64,000 nucleotides of DNA from Aquabacterium sp. (GCA_030654395.1 JAURXM010000116.1:293763-357762); one strand, 5' to 3'; positions 44,153 to 54,742 are shown, counted from the first letter of the stretch. Made by a program: numbers and translations. Notes: generated by a model not told the origin, from the letters alone.

Positions 44153-45253
44153 ATGAGCCACGACAAACGCATCTCCGTCATCGTGCCGTGCCGCAATGAG
44201 CGTGCCTTCATTGAGGCCTTTTGCCGCAGCGTGGCCGCTCAAAGTATCCCTGATGGGTGGACGCTAGAGGTGTTGATCGCCGATGGCCTGAGTGACGACG
44301 GCACACGCGAGCAACTGGCCGCGCTGTGCCTGCAAGACCCGCGTTTTGTGATGCTGGACAACCCCGGTCGCATCGTGTCGTGTGGCCTGAACCGCTGCAT
44401 TGAGCGTGCCCAAGGTGCTTTCATCGTGCGCTTGGATGTGCACACCGTGTATGCCGCAGATTACATCGCGCAATGCGTGGCTGCATGGCAGCGCACCGGG
44501 GCGGACAACGTTGGTGGCCCATGGAAGGCACAAGGCGCCGAGGGCCCGCAAGGTACCGTGCAAAGGGCCATTGCGGCGGCGTTCCAGTCACGGCTGGTCT
44601 CTGGCGGTGCCTTGTCGCGTGACTTGGCTTACGAGGGCGAGGTCGACACCGTTTACTTGGGCGCATGGCCACGCCAAACCTTTGAGCGCTTTGGTGTGTT
44701 TGACGAACACCTCGTGCGCAACCAAGACGACGAGCACAACCTGCGCATCCACCAAGGCGGCGGGCGCATTTGGCAATCGGCTCACATCCAATCGACCTAC
44801 TTCCCACGTGCCAGCAAGATGGACGTCTTTCGCCAGTACCGCCAATACGGCTACTGGAAGCCCTTCGTGATGAAAAAGCACGGCCAAGCCGCGGCGCTGC
44901 GCCATCTGGTGCCAGGCTTGTTTGTGGGCGCCGTGCTGTTGTCGTTCATGCTGACCTTGTTGGGCAGCCTCTTTGTCAGCGTCATGCCGCCTGACAGCGC
45001 GGCGCGCACGGCTACCCTGTGGTTGACGATGTTGAGTGCGGGCGGGCTGGCGGCCCTGTCCATGCTGTATGCGCTGGCCGTGGCCTTCATCAGCATCAGC
45101 ATCGCCAAGCAGCAAGGGCGTGAGTTGATGGGCCACCTGCCTGACGTCATCGCTGCTTACCACCTTGGCTACGGCTTGGGTTCATTGCGCGGTTGGTGGG
45201 ATGCCCTTGTTCGCGGCAAGCCCGACCCCGCCTTTGGCCGACTGACACGCTGA
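44153..45253 (+). CDS. Family 2 glycosyltransferase, ExoA-like, membrane-associated
   Basis: From ATG 44153 the product is 366 residues: a GT-A domain (KRISVIVPCRNERAFIEAFCRSV, IADGLSDDGT, the DXD-like VRLDVHTVYAADYI, NQDDEHNLRIHQGGG), then two or three hydrophobic segments (VGAVLLSFMLTLLGSLFVSV; GLAALSMLYALAVAFISI). The layout resembles ExoA of succinoglycan synthesis. Upstream in-frame ATG 44027 lies inside the GT4 gene and is rejected. Confidence 0.92.
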   Translation: MSHDKRISVIVPCRNERAFIEAFCRSVAAQSIPDGWTLEVLIADGLSDDGTREQLAALCLQDPRFVMLDNPGRIVSCGLNRCIERAQGAFIVRLDVHTVYAADYIAQCVAAWQRTGADNVGGPWKAQGAEGPQGTVQRAIAAAFQSRLVSGGALSRDLAYEGEVDTVYLGAWPRQTFERFGVFDEHLVRNQDDEHNLRIHQGGGRIWQSAHIQSTYFPRASKMDVFRQYRQYGYWKPFVMKKHGQAAALRHLVPGLFVGAVLLSFMLTLLGSLFVSVMPPDSAARTATLWLTMLSAGGLAALSMLYALAVAFISISIAKQQGRELMGHLPDVIAAYHLGYGLGSLRGWWDALVRGKPDPAFGRLTR

Positions 45254-45274
45254 TATTTTTCTAGAGATTCCGAT

Positions 45275-46474
45275 ATGAGTGCATCCAACACACCCTTGGC
45301 CACCTTGCCATTTTTGCCCTTTGCTTTGCCAGAAATTGGTGAAGAAGAGATCGCTGAAGTCGTCGACACCTTGCGTTCTGGCTGGATCACCACCGGCCCC
45401 AAGGCACGGCAGTTTGAGTTGAACTTCACCGCCTTTTTGCTCGGTGACACGGTGGATGACAGCTTGCAATCCATCGCCGTGAACTCGGCTACCGCGGGCC
45501 TGCATCTGGCTTTAGAGGCCCTGGGTATTGGGCCGGGCGATGACGTCATCACCACCACCCACACCTTCACCGCCACCGCCGAGGTGGTGCGCTACCTCGG
45601 TGCAGACGTCAAGCTGGCCGACATCGACCCGGCCACGCTCAACATAGACCCAGCCGCTATTGAGGCGCTGATCACGCCACGCACCAAAGCCATCATGCCC
45701 GTGCACTATGCGGGCTTGGCCGTGGACATGGACGCCATCTATGCCATTGCCAAAAAGCACAACTTGAAGGTGGTTGAGGACGCTGCTCACGCACTGCCCA
45801 CGACCTACAAGCGGCAGTTGATCGGCACCATGCAAAGTGATGCGGTGGTGTTCAGCTTCTACGCCAACAAAACCATGACCACGGGTGAGGGTGGCATGCT
45901 GGTCACGCGCGACCCTGATCTCGCGGCGCGTGCCAAGGTCATGCGCCTGCACGGCATCAACCGTGACGCCTTTGACCGCTTCCAAGCCAAAGTGCCCAGC
46001 TGGTACTACGAGATCGTGGCGCCCGGCTTCAAGTACAACCTCACCGACATCGCCGCTGCCCTTGGCTTGCACCAGCTCAAGCGTGTCAGCGGCTTCCAAG
46101 CCCGCCGCGAGCAAATCGCCGCCCGCTTTGATGAGGGCTTGGCTGATCTGCCCGTGATCCTGCCGCCTCGGCCACAACACGCAGGTGATCTGCATTCGTG
46201 GCACCTGTATGTGATCCGCCTGAGTGATGCCGCCACCATCAACCGCGACCAGTTGATTGAGCGCTTGTTTGCAGATGGCATCGGCGTCAGCGTGCACTAC
46301 ATCCCCTTGCACCTGCACCCCTACTGGCAGGCGCGTTATGACCTCCAGCCTGAGCAGTTTCCGCACAGCCAAAAAGCGTACGAACGCATGGTGACCTTGC
46401 CGCTGTACACCAAGATGACCGATGACGATGTCGAGCGCGTGATCCAAGCTGTGCGCAAGGCCTTTGCGTCCTGA
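45275..46474 (+). CDS. DegT/DnrJ/EryC1/StrS-family sugar aminotransferase
   Basis: The 399-residue PLP enzyme starts with [35 protein letters not shown]. It continues with [71 protein letters not shown] and the catalytic Lys in [16 protein letters not shown]. It aminates a keto-sugar nucleotide such as UDP-4-keto-6-deoxy-GlcNAc. The acyltransferase at 42359 could acylate the resulting amine. No sugar dehydratase lies in this cluster. Confidence 0.94.
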   Translation: MSASNTPLATLPFLPFALPEIGEEEIAEVVDTLRSGWITTGPKARQFELNFTAFLLGDTVDDSLQSIAVNSATAGLHLALEALGIGPGDDVITTTHTFTATAEVVRYLGADVKLADIDPATLNIDPAAIEALITPRTKAIMPVHYAGLAVDMDAIYAIAKKHNLKVVEDAAHALPTTYKRQLIGTMQSDAVVFSFYANKTMTTGEGGMLVTRDPDLAARAKVMRLHGINRDAFDRFQAKVPSWYYEIVAPGFKYNLTDIAAALGLHQLKRVSGFQARREQIAARFDEGLADLPVILPPRPQHAGDLHSWHLYVIRLSDAATINRDQLIERLFADGIGVSVHYIPLHLHPYWQARYDLQPEQFPHSQKAYERMVTLPLYTKMTDDDVERVIQAVRKAFAS

Positions 46475-46477
46475 TCC

Positions 46478-47077
46478 ATGAGCAAGCGGCTGTTCGATCT
46501 GGTGCTGTCCTCGCTAGGCCTGCTGCTGTTGGGCCCAGCCTTGCTGCTGATCGCCCTGTTGATCAAGTTGGACTCAAGCGGGCCGGTGTTTTTCAGGCAA
46601 GAGCGCGTAGGCCGCTTCGGCAAACCCTTTCGCATCCACAAGTTCCGCACCATGCGGCATGACAGCGGTGGTGCACAGGGCTTGCAGATCACGGTGGGCG
46701 CAGACGCCCGCATCACACGTGTGGGCGGCGTTTTGCGCGGCAGCAAGCTGGACGAGTTGCCACAGCTGATGGACGTGTGGGTGGGCACCATGAGCTTGGT
46801 CGGCCCCCGCCCAGAGGTGCCACGGTATGTGGCGCACTACCCTGCGGCGTTGCGCGACAAGGTGTTGTCGGTGCGGCCAGGCATCACCGACATCGCCTCC
46901 ATTGAATACCGTGACGAGAGCGCCGTGTTGGCCCTTGCCGCAGACCCTGAGCAGGCCTACATCCACGAGGTGCTGCCGCACAAGCTCGCCTTGGCGGCCA
47001 GCTATGTGGATCAGGCATCCGTCTGGATGGACGTCAAGTTGATTTGCAGAACGATCAAGGCCATCGTGCGGGGGTGA
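46478..47077 (+). CDS. Initiating sugar-phosphate transferase (monotopic WcaJ/PglC type)
   Basis: The 199-residue protein has one N-terminal re-entrant or membrane helix (LFDLVLSSLGLLLLGPALLLIALLIKL). The bacterial sugar transferase domain follows: GPVFFRQERVGRFGKPFRIHKFRTM, the KLDELPQLMDVWVGTMSLVGPRPEVPRYV signature and RPGITDIASIEYRDES. It loads the first sugar phosphate onto undecaprenyl phosphate. It is the short PglC-like form without the extra WcaJ membrane domain. Confidence 0.94.
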   Translation: MSKRLFDLVLSSLGLLLLGPALLLIALLIKLDSSGPVFFRQERVGRFGKPFRIHKFRTMRHDSGGAQGLQITVGADARITRVGGVLRGSKLDELPQLMDVWVGTMSLVGPRPEVPRYVAHYPAALRDKVLSVRPGITDIASIEYRDESAVLALAADPEQAYIHEVLPHKLALAASYVDQASVWMDVKLICRTIKAIVRG

Positions 47078-47118
47078 CTCCGGCTATCATGGCGCATACA
47101 CCCAGGGTCGGAGGGGAG

Positions 47119-48399
47119 ATGGGTAAAGTGGGCGATATGGCTGCAGGTTGTGCCGTTCTTCTGATCGATCATGAGGATCATGTGCGCAACCTAGCGGCTC
47201 AAATACTGAGGCGCAGGCTGGGCTGCACCGTTGATGTTGCATCGAGCCTCGCTGAGGCGAAGGCGCTGATGGCGGCACGCCCTCAAGACGCCCCGTATTT
47301 CGCTGCGGTTGCAGACCTGCATTTGCCTGACGCAGCCCCTGAGTTGATCATCTCAACCTTGATACACGCCAAACTGGTGGTGATCGGTATCACCGATCAA
47401 TACGATAAATCCATGCGAAACGCCATGTTGATGCGTGGTGTGGCGGACTACTTCACTAAGTGCAACAACCAGATCTACCGCTATGTTGCAGATCAAGTCC
47501 GCCAGCTTTGGTTAAATCGGGGCAAACACGCGCTGGTAGTGGATGACTCTGCCGCGACCAGAAACCTGGTTAAAGCTTGGCTGGAGCGACAGCAAATCAC
47601 CGTCCATCTGGCTGGGAACGGCAGTGAGGCGCTCGACGTGATGAGCGCGAGCGCCGATCCTGTCCACATCGTCGTGACAGACTGCCACATGCCCGGTATG
47701 GATGGGTTTGAACTGGTCAGCCAGTTGAGGCGCAAGTATGGCCGTGAGCATTTGGCCATCATCGGCGTCTCTTCCAGTGTGGACCCCACCCAGTCAGCAC
47801 GGTTCCTCAAGCAAGGTGCCAACGACTATTTGAATAAGCCGTTTGTATATGAAGAATTGTGCGCACGTATCAATCAAAATTTAGCCATGCTTGATATCTT
47901 CGCCACGCTGCGGGATCAAGCTGAACGGGATGTGTTGACGGGCTTGCACAATCGGCGCTATTTCTACGATCGTGTCGCAGCGAAGGCGGCCCAGCCCTTG
48001 GTCGATGGCCGGGGCATCGTCGTCATGATGATGGACATCGATTTCTTCAAGCGGATCAATGATAACTTTGGGCACCCCGCTGGCGACGCTGTCTTGTGCC
48101 ATGTGGCTCGCCTATTGGCTGAGCACTATTCGGATGCCCTTGTGGCACGGTTTGGCGGTGAAGAGTTTGCTGTCATCCTGACAGAGTTGCCCCAAGTTGC
48201 GAAAGCGCGTGCAGAGGCATTCTGCAACGCGCTTCAAGCCAGCACCATTGCGCACGACAGCCATTTACTGGCTTGCACGATCAGCATTGGTCTGTGCCAA
48301 ACCCCTGGCATGCCGCCACTGAGTATGTTGAGTCGCGCGGATGCCTTGCTCTATGAAGCCAAGAACGGTGGGCGCAATCAGGTGCGATGCAGTGCTTGA
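47119..48399 (+). CDS. PleD-like diguanylate cyclase with two receiver domains
   Basis: The 426-residue protein has REC1 (LLIDHEDHVRN; phospho-acceptor Asp in VADLHLPDA; Lys in YFTKC), REC2 (ALVVDDSAATRN; TDCHMPGMDGFEL; GVSSS; NKPF) and a GGDEF domain (DVLTGLHNRRYFYDR; MMMDIDFFKRINDNFGHPAGD; active-site FGGEEF at about 344-349). Both receivers and the active site look intact, so it should make c-di-GMP on phosphorylation. The RXXD inhibitory site is not apparent before GGEEF. ATG 47119 follows a GGAGG; longer starts overlap the sugar transferase gene. Its position suggests it controls polysaccharide output. Confidence 0.93.
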   Translation: MGKVGDMAAGCAVLLIDHEDHVRNLAAQILRRRLGCTVDVASSLAEAKALMAARPQDAPYFAAVADLHLPDAAPELIISTLIHAKLVVIGITDQYDKSMRNAMLMRGVADYFTKCNNQIYRYVADQVRQLWLNRGKHALVVDDSAATRNLVKAWLERQQITVHLAGNGSEALDVMSASADPVHIVVTDCHMPGMDGFELVSQLRRKYGREHLAIIGVSSSVDPTQSARFLKQGANDYLNKPFVYEELCARINQNLAMLDIFATLRDQAERDVLTGLHNRRYFYDRVAAKAAQPLVDGRGIVVMMMDIDFFKRINDNFGHPAGDAVLCHVARLLAEHYSDALVARFGGEEFAVILTELPQVAKARAEAFCNALQASTIAHDSHLLACTISIGLCQTPGMPPLSMLSRADALLYEAKNGGRNQVRCSA

Positions 48400-48592
48400 A
48401 CTCAAGCCCCGACCCCTCAGCGCAGGGATGAAAAGGTCTTTTTGATTGTGTATAAAGCACGCAAGCTACAGCTGTAACGATGCGGTGTCGCTGGATAATA
48501 AAGGGCGGTATACGCCGGGTTAGTGGTGTTTGCCCGAGTAACTGCGTCAAATTGTTTTTCTGCCATCCGTGTGATTTTTTCATGACCCTTTC

Positions 48593-50140
48593 ATGACCCA
48601 CCTTGACGGCGCGTATTTGCCCGCGATCAAAGACCGCAACCCCACGGTCGATGCCGAGCGGCTGCGCCATTCATTGGCGGGTTGGTCGGCGGCCTTGGCT
48701 GCGGTCAGCGACTTGCCATCCATGGTGCGCCAAGATGTGGTGGATGCGATCGAGTTGGCGCAGCGCTTCAATGCCGAGGTGGTGCGACCTCAGGCCTTGC
48801 ACCTTGATAAGCTGGCCTTGAATGACCCTAGCCTGTTGCCCACGGACCTGATTCGCCAAGCCAATGAGTGGGGTCTGTTCACCCTGTGGTTGCCCACCCT
48901 GTTTGGTGGCCGGGGTTGGAACTTTTTGTCGCTCTATGCTTTTTTGGAAGAGGTCTCATCAGCCTGTGCGGGCGTGGCCAATGTCATCGGTGTGCACTAC
49001 ATGGGTGTGGCCACCCTGACGGCCAGTTGGAACCTGCGGCTGGCAGCGCGCATTTTGGGTGAGGTTCGCCAAGGCGAGTTGACTGGGCGACCTTGCCTGA
49101 TCAGTCTGGCTGTGAACGAGCCCTTGGCTGGCACCGACGTGTCTGATACGCAGTTGCTGGACCGCTCGGCGGTGGCCACACAGGCACGCATGCAGGCCGA
49201 CGGCAGCTACCTGCTTGATGGGCGTAAAACTTGGATATCCAATGGCCATGTCTCACGGTGGCACATGGTGGTCGCCTATGAGGATTTGCAGCACCCGGCT
49301 GACACGATGGTGATCTTGGCGGTTCGCTCGGATGCCAAAGGCTTTAGCTTGGGTGTGTTGGAGGACAAGATCGGACAAAAAGTGTGTGTGGCGTCCGAGT
49401 TGGTCTTTGAGCAATGTGCTGTGCCTGCTGATCAAGTCGCCATCGCACCCAGCTTGACCAAAGGTCTGAAGCGCCCACACCGCGAGATCAGCCAAACTTT
49501 GCTGGACTACATTGCCTCGTGCACACGATCCGGTGTGGGGGCGTTTGCCGCAGGCGTGGCGCGCGGCGCCATGGAGGCGACACGTGATTACGCCGCCCGC
49601 AAGGTGCTGCCATCGGGCCGCTTGATCGAGCAACAATGGGCCCAGTCCATGCTGGCCGAGATGAGTCAAAACGCCGCATTGGCACGCCAAGCTTATTTGG
49701 AGTCCGCCTTGGCCAATGGCATGGGCGGCTTGTTCAGCTTGATGTTTTACCGGCCCTTGTATTGGGCCGATCAACTGGCCCCCGGGATGCTGTGGCGCTT
49801 TGCGGCCGGTCTGGTGTTAAGGCTCCCCGGTGGGACCCAACGCATGCAGCGCCGCTTCTTGGATGAGCAGCCCCGTGAGTGGCAAAAGCTCACCTCCGGC
49901 TTGGCCTCTCTGGCCAAAGTGGCCAGCAGTGACATGGCCATGGCCAACATCCGGCTGGCTTTGGATTTGACTGGGGCAGATGGCCTGCGTCATGACGTTG
50001 GTATTGAAAAGCGCTTGCGCGACGCCAAGATTTTGCAAATATACGAAGGCAGCAACCAGCTCAACCGCATCAACCTGTTCAAGTGCCGTGTGCGCCCTGA
50101 TGAGGGCGTGCGCGTCTTTGTGCGAGAGGACCAAGCATGA
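48593..50140 (+). CDS. Acyl-CoA dehydrogenase family protein (long form)
   Basis: The 515-residue protein has acyl-CoA dehydrogenase N, M and C domains: LPTLFGGRGWNFLSLYAFLEEVSSACAGVANVIGVHY, LISLAVNEPLAGTDVSDTQ, DGSYLLDGRKTWISNGHVSRW, FAAGVARGAMEATRDYAARKVLPSGRLIEQQ and the C-terminal DLTGADGLRHDVGIEKRLRDAKILQIYEGSNQLNRINLF. It is an FAD-dependent oxidoreductase on an acyl-CoA. It overlaps the next gene by 4 bases. The 193 bases before it hold no gene. Confidence 0.9.
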   Translation: MTHLDGAYLPAIKDRNPTVDAERLRHSLAGWSAALAAVSDLPSMVRQDVVDAIELAQRFNAEVVRPQALHLDKLALNDPSLLPTDLIRQANEWGLFTLWLPTLFGGRGWNFLSLYAFLEEVSSACAGVANVIGVHYMGVATLTASWNLRLAARILGEVRQGELTGRPCLISLAVNEPLAGTDVSDTQLLDRSAVATQARMQADGSYLLDGRKTWISNGHVSRWHMVVAYEDLQHPADTMVILAVRSDAKGFSLGVLEDKIGQKVCVASELVFEQCAVPADQVAIAPSLTKGLKRPHREISQTLLDYIASCTRSGVGAFAAGVARGAMEATRDYAARKVLPSGRLIEQQWAQSMLAEMSQNAALARQAYLESALANGMGGLFSLMFYRPLYWADQLAPGMLWRFAAGLVLRLPGGTQRMQRRFLDEQPREWQKLTSGLASLAKVASSDMAMANIRLALDLTGADGLRHDVGIEKRLRDAKILQIYEGSNQLNRINLFKCRVRPDEGVRVFVREDQA

Positions 50141-51180
50141 ATCCGCTTGCATCCAGCATGGTCTGGCCCGCCGATGGCCTCGATGATTGGTGGCATGCGG
50201 CGCATGCACGGGCGGCGCCGCTGCTTGATTGGGCTGCGCTGTGTGGTGACACGGCTTGGGGCGGACAAGGGCTGCCTTTGGCTGTGCTGTGCCGCGTACT
50301 GGAGGCTTTGTCAGCCGACCAAGCCAGTGCCGCCGCGACGGTGTATGCCAGTGCTGCTGCGCATTTGGCCTTGCGTGCTTGCCAGCCACGGCCTGCCCGA
50401 GGGGCTTTGCTGCAGGATGTGAGCGGGGGCTGGCTGGCGTGGCCGGCCTTTCACTGCGTTGATGAGCAGTTGTGGCCTGCGGTTGACGCACAAGGTTATC
50501 TGCGTGGCCATGTGGACATGCTTTTGTCGGGTGTCGATGCGCGCTGGGCTGTGATCCCCGCACAGGGGCGTGAGCAAAGCCTTGTGCTGGTGCTGGTCAA
50601 CTTGACCCACCCCGCTGTGACCAGGGGCCCGGCCATGCGCACCTTGGGTCTGCCAACGTGCGGTATCAACGATGTCGAGTTTGGTGGCGTGCCGTGTGAG
50701 GTGATATCAACAGATGGCCGTGCCGTGTGGGCGCGTGTCTCTGCTGAACTGGCCCCGGCCGTGGTGGCCATGCAGTGCGGCTTGTCCCGAGGCAGCTTGC
50801 AAGCGGCACTGCAGCACGCAGCGACACGCGAACAAGGTGGCGGTGTGTTGCTGGGTTGGGGTGAAGTGCGCCGCATGCTGTCGCTGATGCAAGAGCGTTT
50901 GCGTGTCATGCAAGGCCTGTTATTGGCCTCGTTGTCTGGGGCATCGGGCGATAGCGCCTTGTATGCCGCGCTGCATGTGGGGCAGCTGGCCTGTCAGCAA
51001 ACCATCGATGGCGTGCAGTTGATGGGTGGTGGCGGTTGCCAAACGGCGTCCGCACAATCTCAGCGCCTGTGCGATGCCCAGCAGGTTTACGGCATGCTGG
51101 GCGGCGTGGCTTGGCGTCGGCAAGCCTTGCTCACGCAGGTGCTGTCAACACGCCACGATGTTGACGGCCAAGCCGCCTAG
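50137..51180 (+). CDS. Divergent acyl-CoA dehydrogenase-like protein
   Basis: The 347-residue protein matches the family mostly at its C-terminus ([61 protein letters not shown]). The N-terminal half is short and divergent. Translationally coupled to the full-length dehydrogenase, it may be a non-catalytic partner subunit, as in heteromeric alpha2beta2 dehydrogenases. Its last 36 bases overlap the convergent serine dehydratase gene. Confidence 0.75.
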   Translation: MNPLASSMVWPADGLDDWWHAAHARAAPLLDWAALCGDTAWGGQGLPLAVLCRVLEALSADQASAAATVYASAAAHLALRACQPRPARGALLQDVSGGWLAWPAFHCVDEQLWPAVDAQGYLRGHVDMLLSGVDARWAVIPAQGREQSLVLVLVNLTHPAVTRGPAMRTLGLPTCGINDVEFGGVPCEVISTDGRAVWARVSAELAPAVVAMQCGLSRGSLQAALQHAATREQGGGVLLGWGEVRRMLSLMQERLRVMQGLLLASLSGASGDSALYAALHVGQLACQQTIDGVQLMGGGGCQTASAQSQRLCDAQQVYGMLGGVAWRRQALLTQVLSTRHDVDGQAA

Positions 51181-52530
51181 CGCCGTTTCTTTATATTTGG
51201 ACTTCATGTCGGCGCCGGTTTCGCGCATGGTCTGGATCACCTTGTCCAAGCTGACCCGGTGTGATCCATCACCATGCAAGGCCAGACGGGCTGCGTTGAT
51301 GGCTTTGACCGCGGCAATCGCATTGCGCTCGATGCAGGGGATTTGAACCAAGCCGCCAACCGGGTCGCACGTCAGGCCCAGGTGGTGCTCCATGCCGATC
51401 TCGGCGGCGTTTTCAATTTGCTCGGTGCTGCCGCCCAATACCGCGCACAGGCCTGCTGCAGCCATTGAGCAGGCGACGCCGACCTCGCCTTGGCAGCCCA
51501 CTTCTGCGCCTGATATCGAGGCGTTTTCTTTGTACAGCAAACCAATGGCGCCAGCTGTCAGTAAAAAGTCAGCCACACCTTGCTCGGTGGCGCCGGGTAC
51601 AAAGCGCCAGTAGTAATGCAAAACGGCGGGGATGATGCCAGCGGCCCCATTGGTGGGGGCGGTCACCACGCGGCCACCTGCCGCGTTCTCTTCGTTGACG
51701 GACAGTGCGTACAGGTTGACCCAATCCATGACGTGCAAGGGGTCTGCTTGCGATGCGCCGCTTTGCAGGCGTTGGTGCAAGCCGGGCGCGCGCCGCTTGA
51801 CGTGAAACCCGCCCGGCAACTCGCCCGTTTGTTCGCAACCCCGTTTGACGCAGGCTTGCATGGTCTGCCACAAGTGCATGAGGCCCGAGTCGATCTCGGT
51901 ATCGCTGCGCCAGTGGCGCTCGTTGCGCCGCATGATCTCGGACATGCTGATGCCATGTTGCGCACTGAGCGTCAGCAAATCGGCGCCGCTGTGAAAGGGC
52001 AGCGGCAAGATGTCCGGGGGCGGTGCGATCAGGGCTTGCTTGGCGCTGTCATCGGCCACCTCTTGGCTGACCACAAAGCCCCCGCCCACTGAGTAGTAGG
52101 TGCATTGCAGCACGACTAGGCCGCCTTCATCGCGAGCGCTCAGACGCAAGGCGTTGGGGTGAAAGGGCAGACTCTCGTGGCTGCGAAATTGCAGGTCTCG
52201 TGCGGCGTCAAAGTCCACGGGACACAGCCCCAGCACCGACAAGATGCCACTGGTGGTGATGGCGTCAAGGTGGTCGCCTATGGCTGCCACGTCGACCGTG
52301 TCGGGCTCTAGTCCCATCAAGCCCAGCATCACCGCTTTGTCGCTGCCATGACCATGGCCCGTGGCGCCCAGTGAGCCATACAGGTCGATGTGCAAGGTGA
52401 TGCAGGGTGTCAGGAAGTGCCCCGCTTGTAGCCGCAGGGCAAAGAGTCTGGCTGCCCGCATGGGCCCGACGGTGTGTGAGCTTGATGGGCCAATGCCCAC
52501 TTTGAACAGGTCAAATACCGAGATGGCCAT
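51145..52530 (-). CDS. sdaA: L-serine ammonia-lyase (iron-sulfur serine dehydratase)
   Basis: The 461-residue single-chain enzyme has an N-terminal beta domain ([28 protein letters not shown]) and a C-terminal alpha domain ([72 protein letters not shown]) whose cysteines bind a 4Fe-4S cluster. It converts L-serine to pyruvate and ammonia, drawing on the same serine pool as the acetyltransferase at 36076. It overlaps the convergent gene by 36 bases. Confidence 0.96.
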   Translation of the reverse strand: MAISVFDLFKVGIGPSSSHTVGPMRAARLFALRLQAGHFLTPCITLHIDLYGSLGATGHGHGSDKAVMLGLMGLEPDTVDVAAIGDHLDAITTSGILSVLGLCPVDFDAARDLQFRSHESLPFHPNALRLSARDEGGLVVLQCTYYSVGGGFVVSQEVADDSAKQALIAPPPDILPLPFHSGADLLTLSAQHGISMSEIMRRNERHWRSDTEIDSGLMHLWQTMQACVKRGCEQTGELPGGFHVKRRAPGLHQRLQSGASQADPLHVMDWVNLYALSVNEENAAGGRVVTAPTNGAAGIIPAVLHYYWRFVPGATEQGVADFLLTAGAIGLLYKENASISGAEVGCQGEVGVACSMAAAGLCAVLGGSTEQIENAAEIGMEHHLGLTCDPVGGLVQIPCIERNAIAAVKAINAARLALHGDGSHRVSLDKVIQTMRETGADMKSKYKETALGGLAVNIVAC

Positions 52531-52565
52531 GTGCTCTCCGCCTGGGCCGTGGATGCAGCCCTCTA

Positions 52566-53447
52566 TCAGTGCGCCGCTTGGAACAGGGCCAAACCTGCTT
52601 TCATCGGGTCACCTGTTTCGTCAAACGTTTTGACCCAAACAGGGTAGCTGTGGATGACCTTGTGCTGCCATGGGTGAAAGCCTGGCTTGTAGTACTCGGC
52701 CAATTTGCGGCCATTGCGCGCAAACAGTCCGCCTGGGCCATACAACCACCAGCTGCCCTTGGCGCACATCACCATGCGCTGGCGCCACGAGAACCCATCA
52801 CCCTTGAGCAACAAATTGGTCAAGCGCATGCTGTCGTACACCACCTTGTACAGCGCGTGGGTCATCGCCACGCAACGCATGACGTAGCCGACTTTGGCCA
52901 CCTGCTGCATCACGTCAAAGGCCACGGCCTTGTGCTCCATCTCTTCGATGGCGTGCCATGCCCACATGGCGCGCACATTAGGGTCGGCGGGCTCCATCAC
53001 GTCACGCGTGGCAAACAGGCCTTCTGCCATCATCGCGGTGAAGTGCTCAAACGCCGCGGTCAGCGCCAAGTTGTAGGCGGGCGAGTACTTCTTGCCGTAC
53101 AGCTCGAACAGGGCCTTGGCTTCGGTCAGGATTTCGTCAACGGCCACGCCTTGTTTGCGCAGCAGATTGTTGTAATGCGTGTGGGCAATACCGTGCTGGC
53201 CTTCTTGGTGCATGAAGTCCTTCACGTCCTTGGCCAGCTTGGGGTCTGTGATTTGCGAGCGAAAGGCACGCACGCTGGTGATGAAATAACGCTCACCATC
53301 CGGGAAGGCCGCTTGCATGCCGTCAAACAAGCGCGTTTGGAAGGCTTTGCCGCCGTACCACCAGCGCGGGGTGTTCTCGTCTAGGTGGAAATCGAGCTTG
53401 TCACGCGGGACGATCTGGCCGGGCGAGTTGGCTTTGTAGTCGCTCAT
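52566..53447 (-). CDS. PF10118-type predicted metal-dependent hydrolase (diiron-like)
   Basis: The 293-residue protein begins at ATG 53447 after CAGGAGAC. Ligand-like motifs [15 protein letters not shown] and [17 protein letters not shown] supply Glu and His residues in the spacing of a carboxylate-bridged di-metal four-helix bundle. This matches the family annotated as metal-dependent hydrolase, which may in fact contain oxygenase-like proteins. The function is not known. It is 35 bases upstream of sdaA and may be cotranscribed. Confidence 0.85.
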   Translation of the reverse strand: MSDYKANSPGQIVPRDKLDFHLDENTPRWWYGGKAFQTRLFDGMQAAFPDGERYFITSVRAFRSQITDPKLAKDVKDFMHQEGQHGIAHTHYNNLLRKQGVAVDEILTEAKALFELYGKKYSPAYNLALTAAFEHFTAMMAEGLFATRDVMEPADPNVRAMWAWHAIEEMEHKAVAFDVMQQVAKVGYVMRCVAMTHALYKVVYDSMRLTNLLLKGDGFSWRQRMVMCAKGSWWLYGPGGLFARNGRKLAEYYKPGFHPWQHKVIHSYPVWVKTFDETGDPMKAGLALFQAAH

Positions 53448-53675
53448 GTTGTAGTGTCTCCTGGGTAGCCGTGGTCTCAGTAATAGACTCAGTTTAGGCA
53501 TCCGGGCTTGCTTGACGTATACGTCAACGCGACAGCAAGGCATCTTGCGCGACGCCGTGTCACCCCTTCGTGGATTGTTCACGCTTGCAAATCAAGGGTT
53601 TACGCTTAATCCTGATTTGCCGCATGATGGGCGTGGCCATTTTTTAACCTGCAACTACTTTGATCTGACAACGCC

Positions 53676-54629
53676 ATGAGTGACCGCACATCTATCGACA
53701 CTTCCTCCCCGTCTATTCGGTTTGATGGCCGCGTCGCCATCGTGACCGGTGCTGGGGGCGGGCTAGGGCGCAGCCACGCTTTGCAATTGGCTGCACGGGG
53801 CGCCAAAGTGCTGGTTAATGATCTCGGGGTGGCACGCGATGGCAGCACGGTCAGTGCGACGGCTGGGGCGTCAGCGGCTGACCTTGTTGTGGCTGAAATT
53901 CGCGCGGCAGGTGGCGAGGCGTTGGCCCATACCGGGTCGGTCACGGACCCTGTTGCCGTGCAGGCCATGGTTGACCAGGCCATGGCAGCGTGGGGCCGGG
54001 TGGATATTTTGGTCAATAACGCAGGCATCTTGCGCGACAAGAGCTTTTCTAAGCTGACGCCCGATGATTTCCGCCTGCTGATTGACGTCCACTTGATGGG
54101 TGCGGTCTACGCCAGCAAAGCCGTGTGGGAGATCATGAAGGCGCAAAAATATGGCCGCATCATCTTCACGACCTCGTCATCTGGTTTGTTTGGTAATTTT
54201 GGTCAAGCCAACTATGGTGCGGCCAAAATGGCTTTGGTCGGCCTGATGCAGACCTTGTCGATCGAAGGCGAAAAATACGATGTGCGCGTCAATTGTCTGG
54301 CCCCTACTGCAGCCACACGCATGACGCAGGACATCATGCCGCCAGACCTGTTGGCCATGCTGACCCCCGAGAGCGTCACGCCCGGCTTGTTGTTCTTGGC
54401 CAGCGAGCAAGCGCCCACACGCACCACGCTGTGTGCTGGGGCCGGGGTGTTTGCTGCGGCACACGTCACGCTGACAGCAGGTGTGTTGATCGGCAGCGGC
54501 CCGCAGGCTGCAGAGCAAGTGGCGCAGCAGTTCTCCAGCATCCAGTCGCGTGACGGTGATGCGGTGCCAGCCAGTGGCATGGCGCAGTCCCAGCAAGAGA
54601 TGGCCCGGGTACTGGCCGCACGAACTTGA
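53676..54629 (+). CDS. Short-chain dehydrogenase (3-hydroxyacyl-CoA dehydrogenase-like)
   Basis: The 317-residue SDR has the cofactor motif VTGAGGGLGRSHALQLAARGAKVLVNDLG, NNAGILRD and the catalytic YGAAK with a preceding TSSSG. The insertion DLGVARDGSTVS and the extended C-terminus match the (3R)-hydroxyacyl-CoA dehydrogenase domain of type 2 multifunctional enzymes. It would oxidise a hydroxyacyl-CoA with NAD. No hydratase domain is fused, but the nearby acyl-CoA dehydrogenases suggest acyl-chain metabolism. Confidence 0.92.
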   Translation: MSDRTSIDTSSPSIRFDGRVAIVTGAGGGLGRSHALQLAARGAKVLVNDLGVARDGSTVSATAGASAADLVVAEIRAAGGEALAHTGSVTDPVAVQAMVDQAMAAWGRVDILVNNAGILRDKSFSKLTPDDFRLLIDVHLMGAVYASKAVWEIMKAQKYGRIIFTTSSSGLFGNFGQANYGAAKMALVGLMQTLSIEGEKYDVRVNCLAPTAATRMTQDIMPPDLLAMLTPESVTPGLLFLASEQAPTRTTLCAGAGVFAAAHVTLTAGVLIGSGPQAAEQVAQQFSSIQSRDGDAVPASGMAQSQQEMARVLAART

Positions 54630-54742
54630 GCCGCATAACAGCAGGCTAAAGGCGTCTTATTCGGCCTTATCGCTTTTTTGCAAGCTTGAAAATGATCTGA
54701 ACCGCATCTATGGATGTGGCCTATTATTTTTGAGGTTGTTCC

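Noticed and set aside
45512..46447. A 311-codon open frame opposite the DegT aminotransferase
   Set aside because: Shadow frame; the aminotransferase has all its motifs, and this frame has none.
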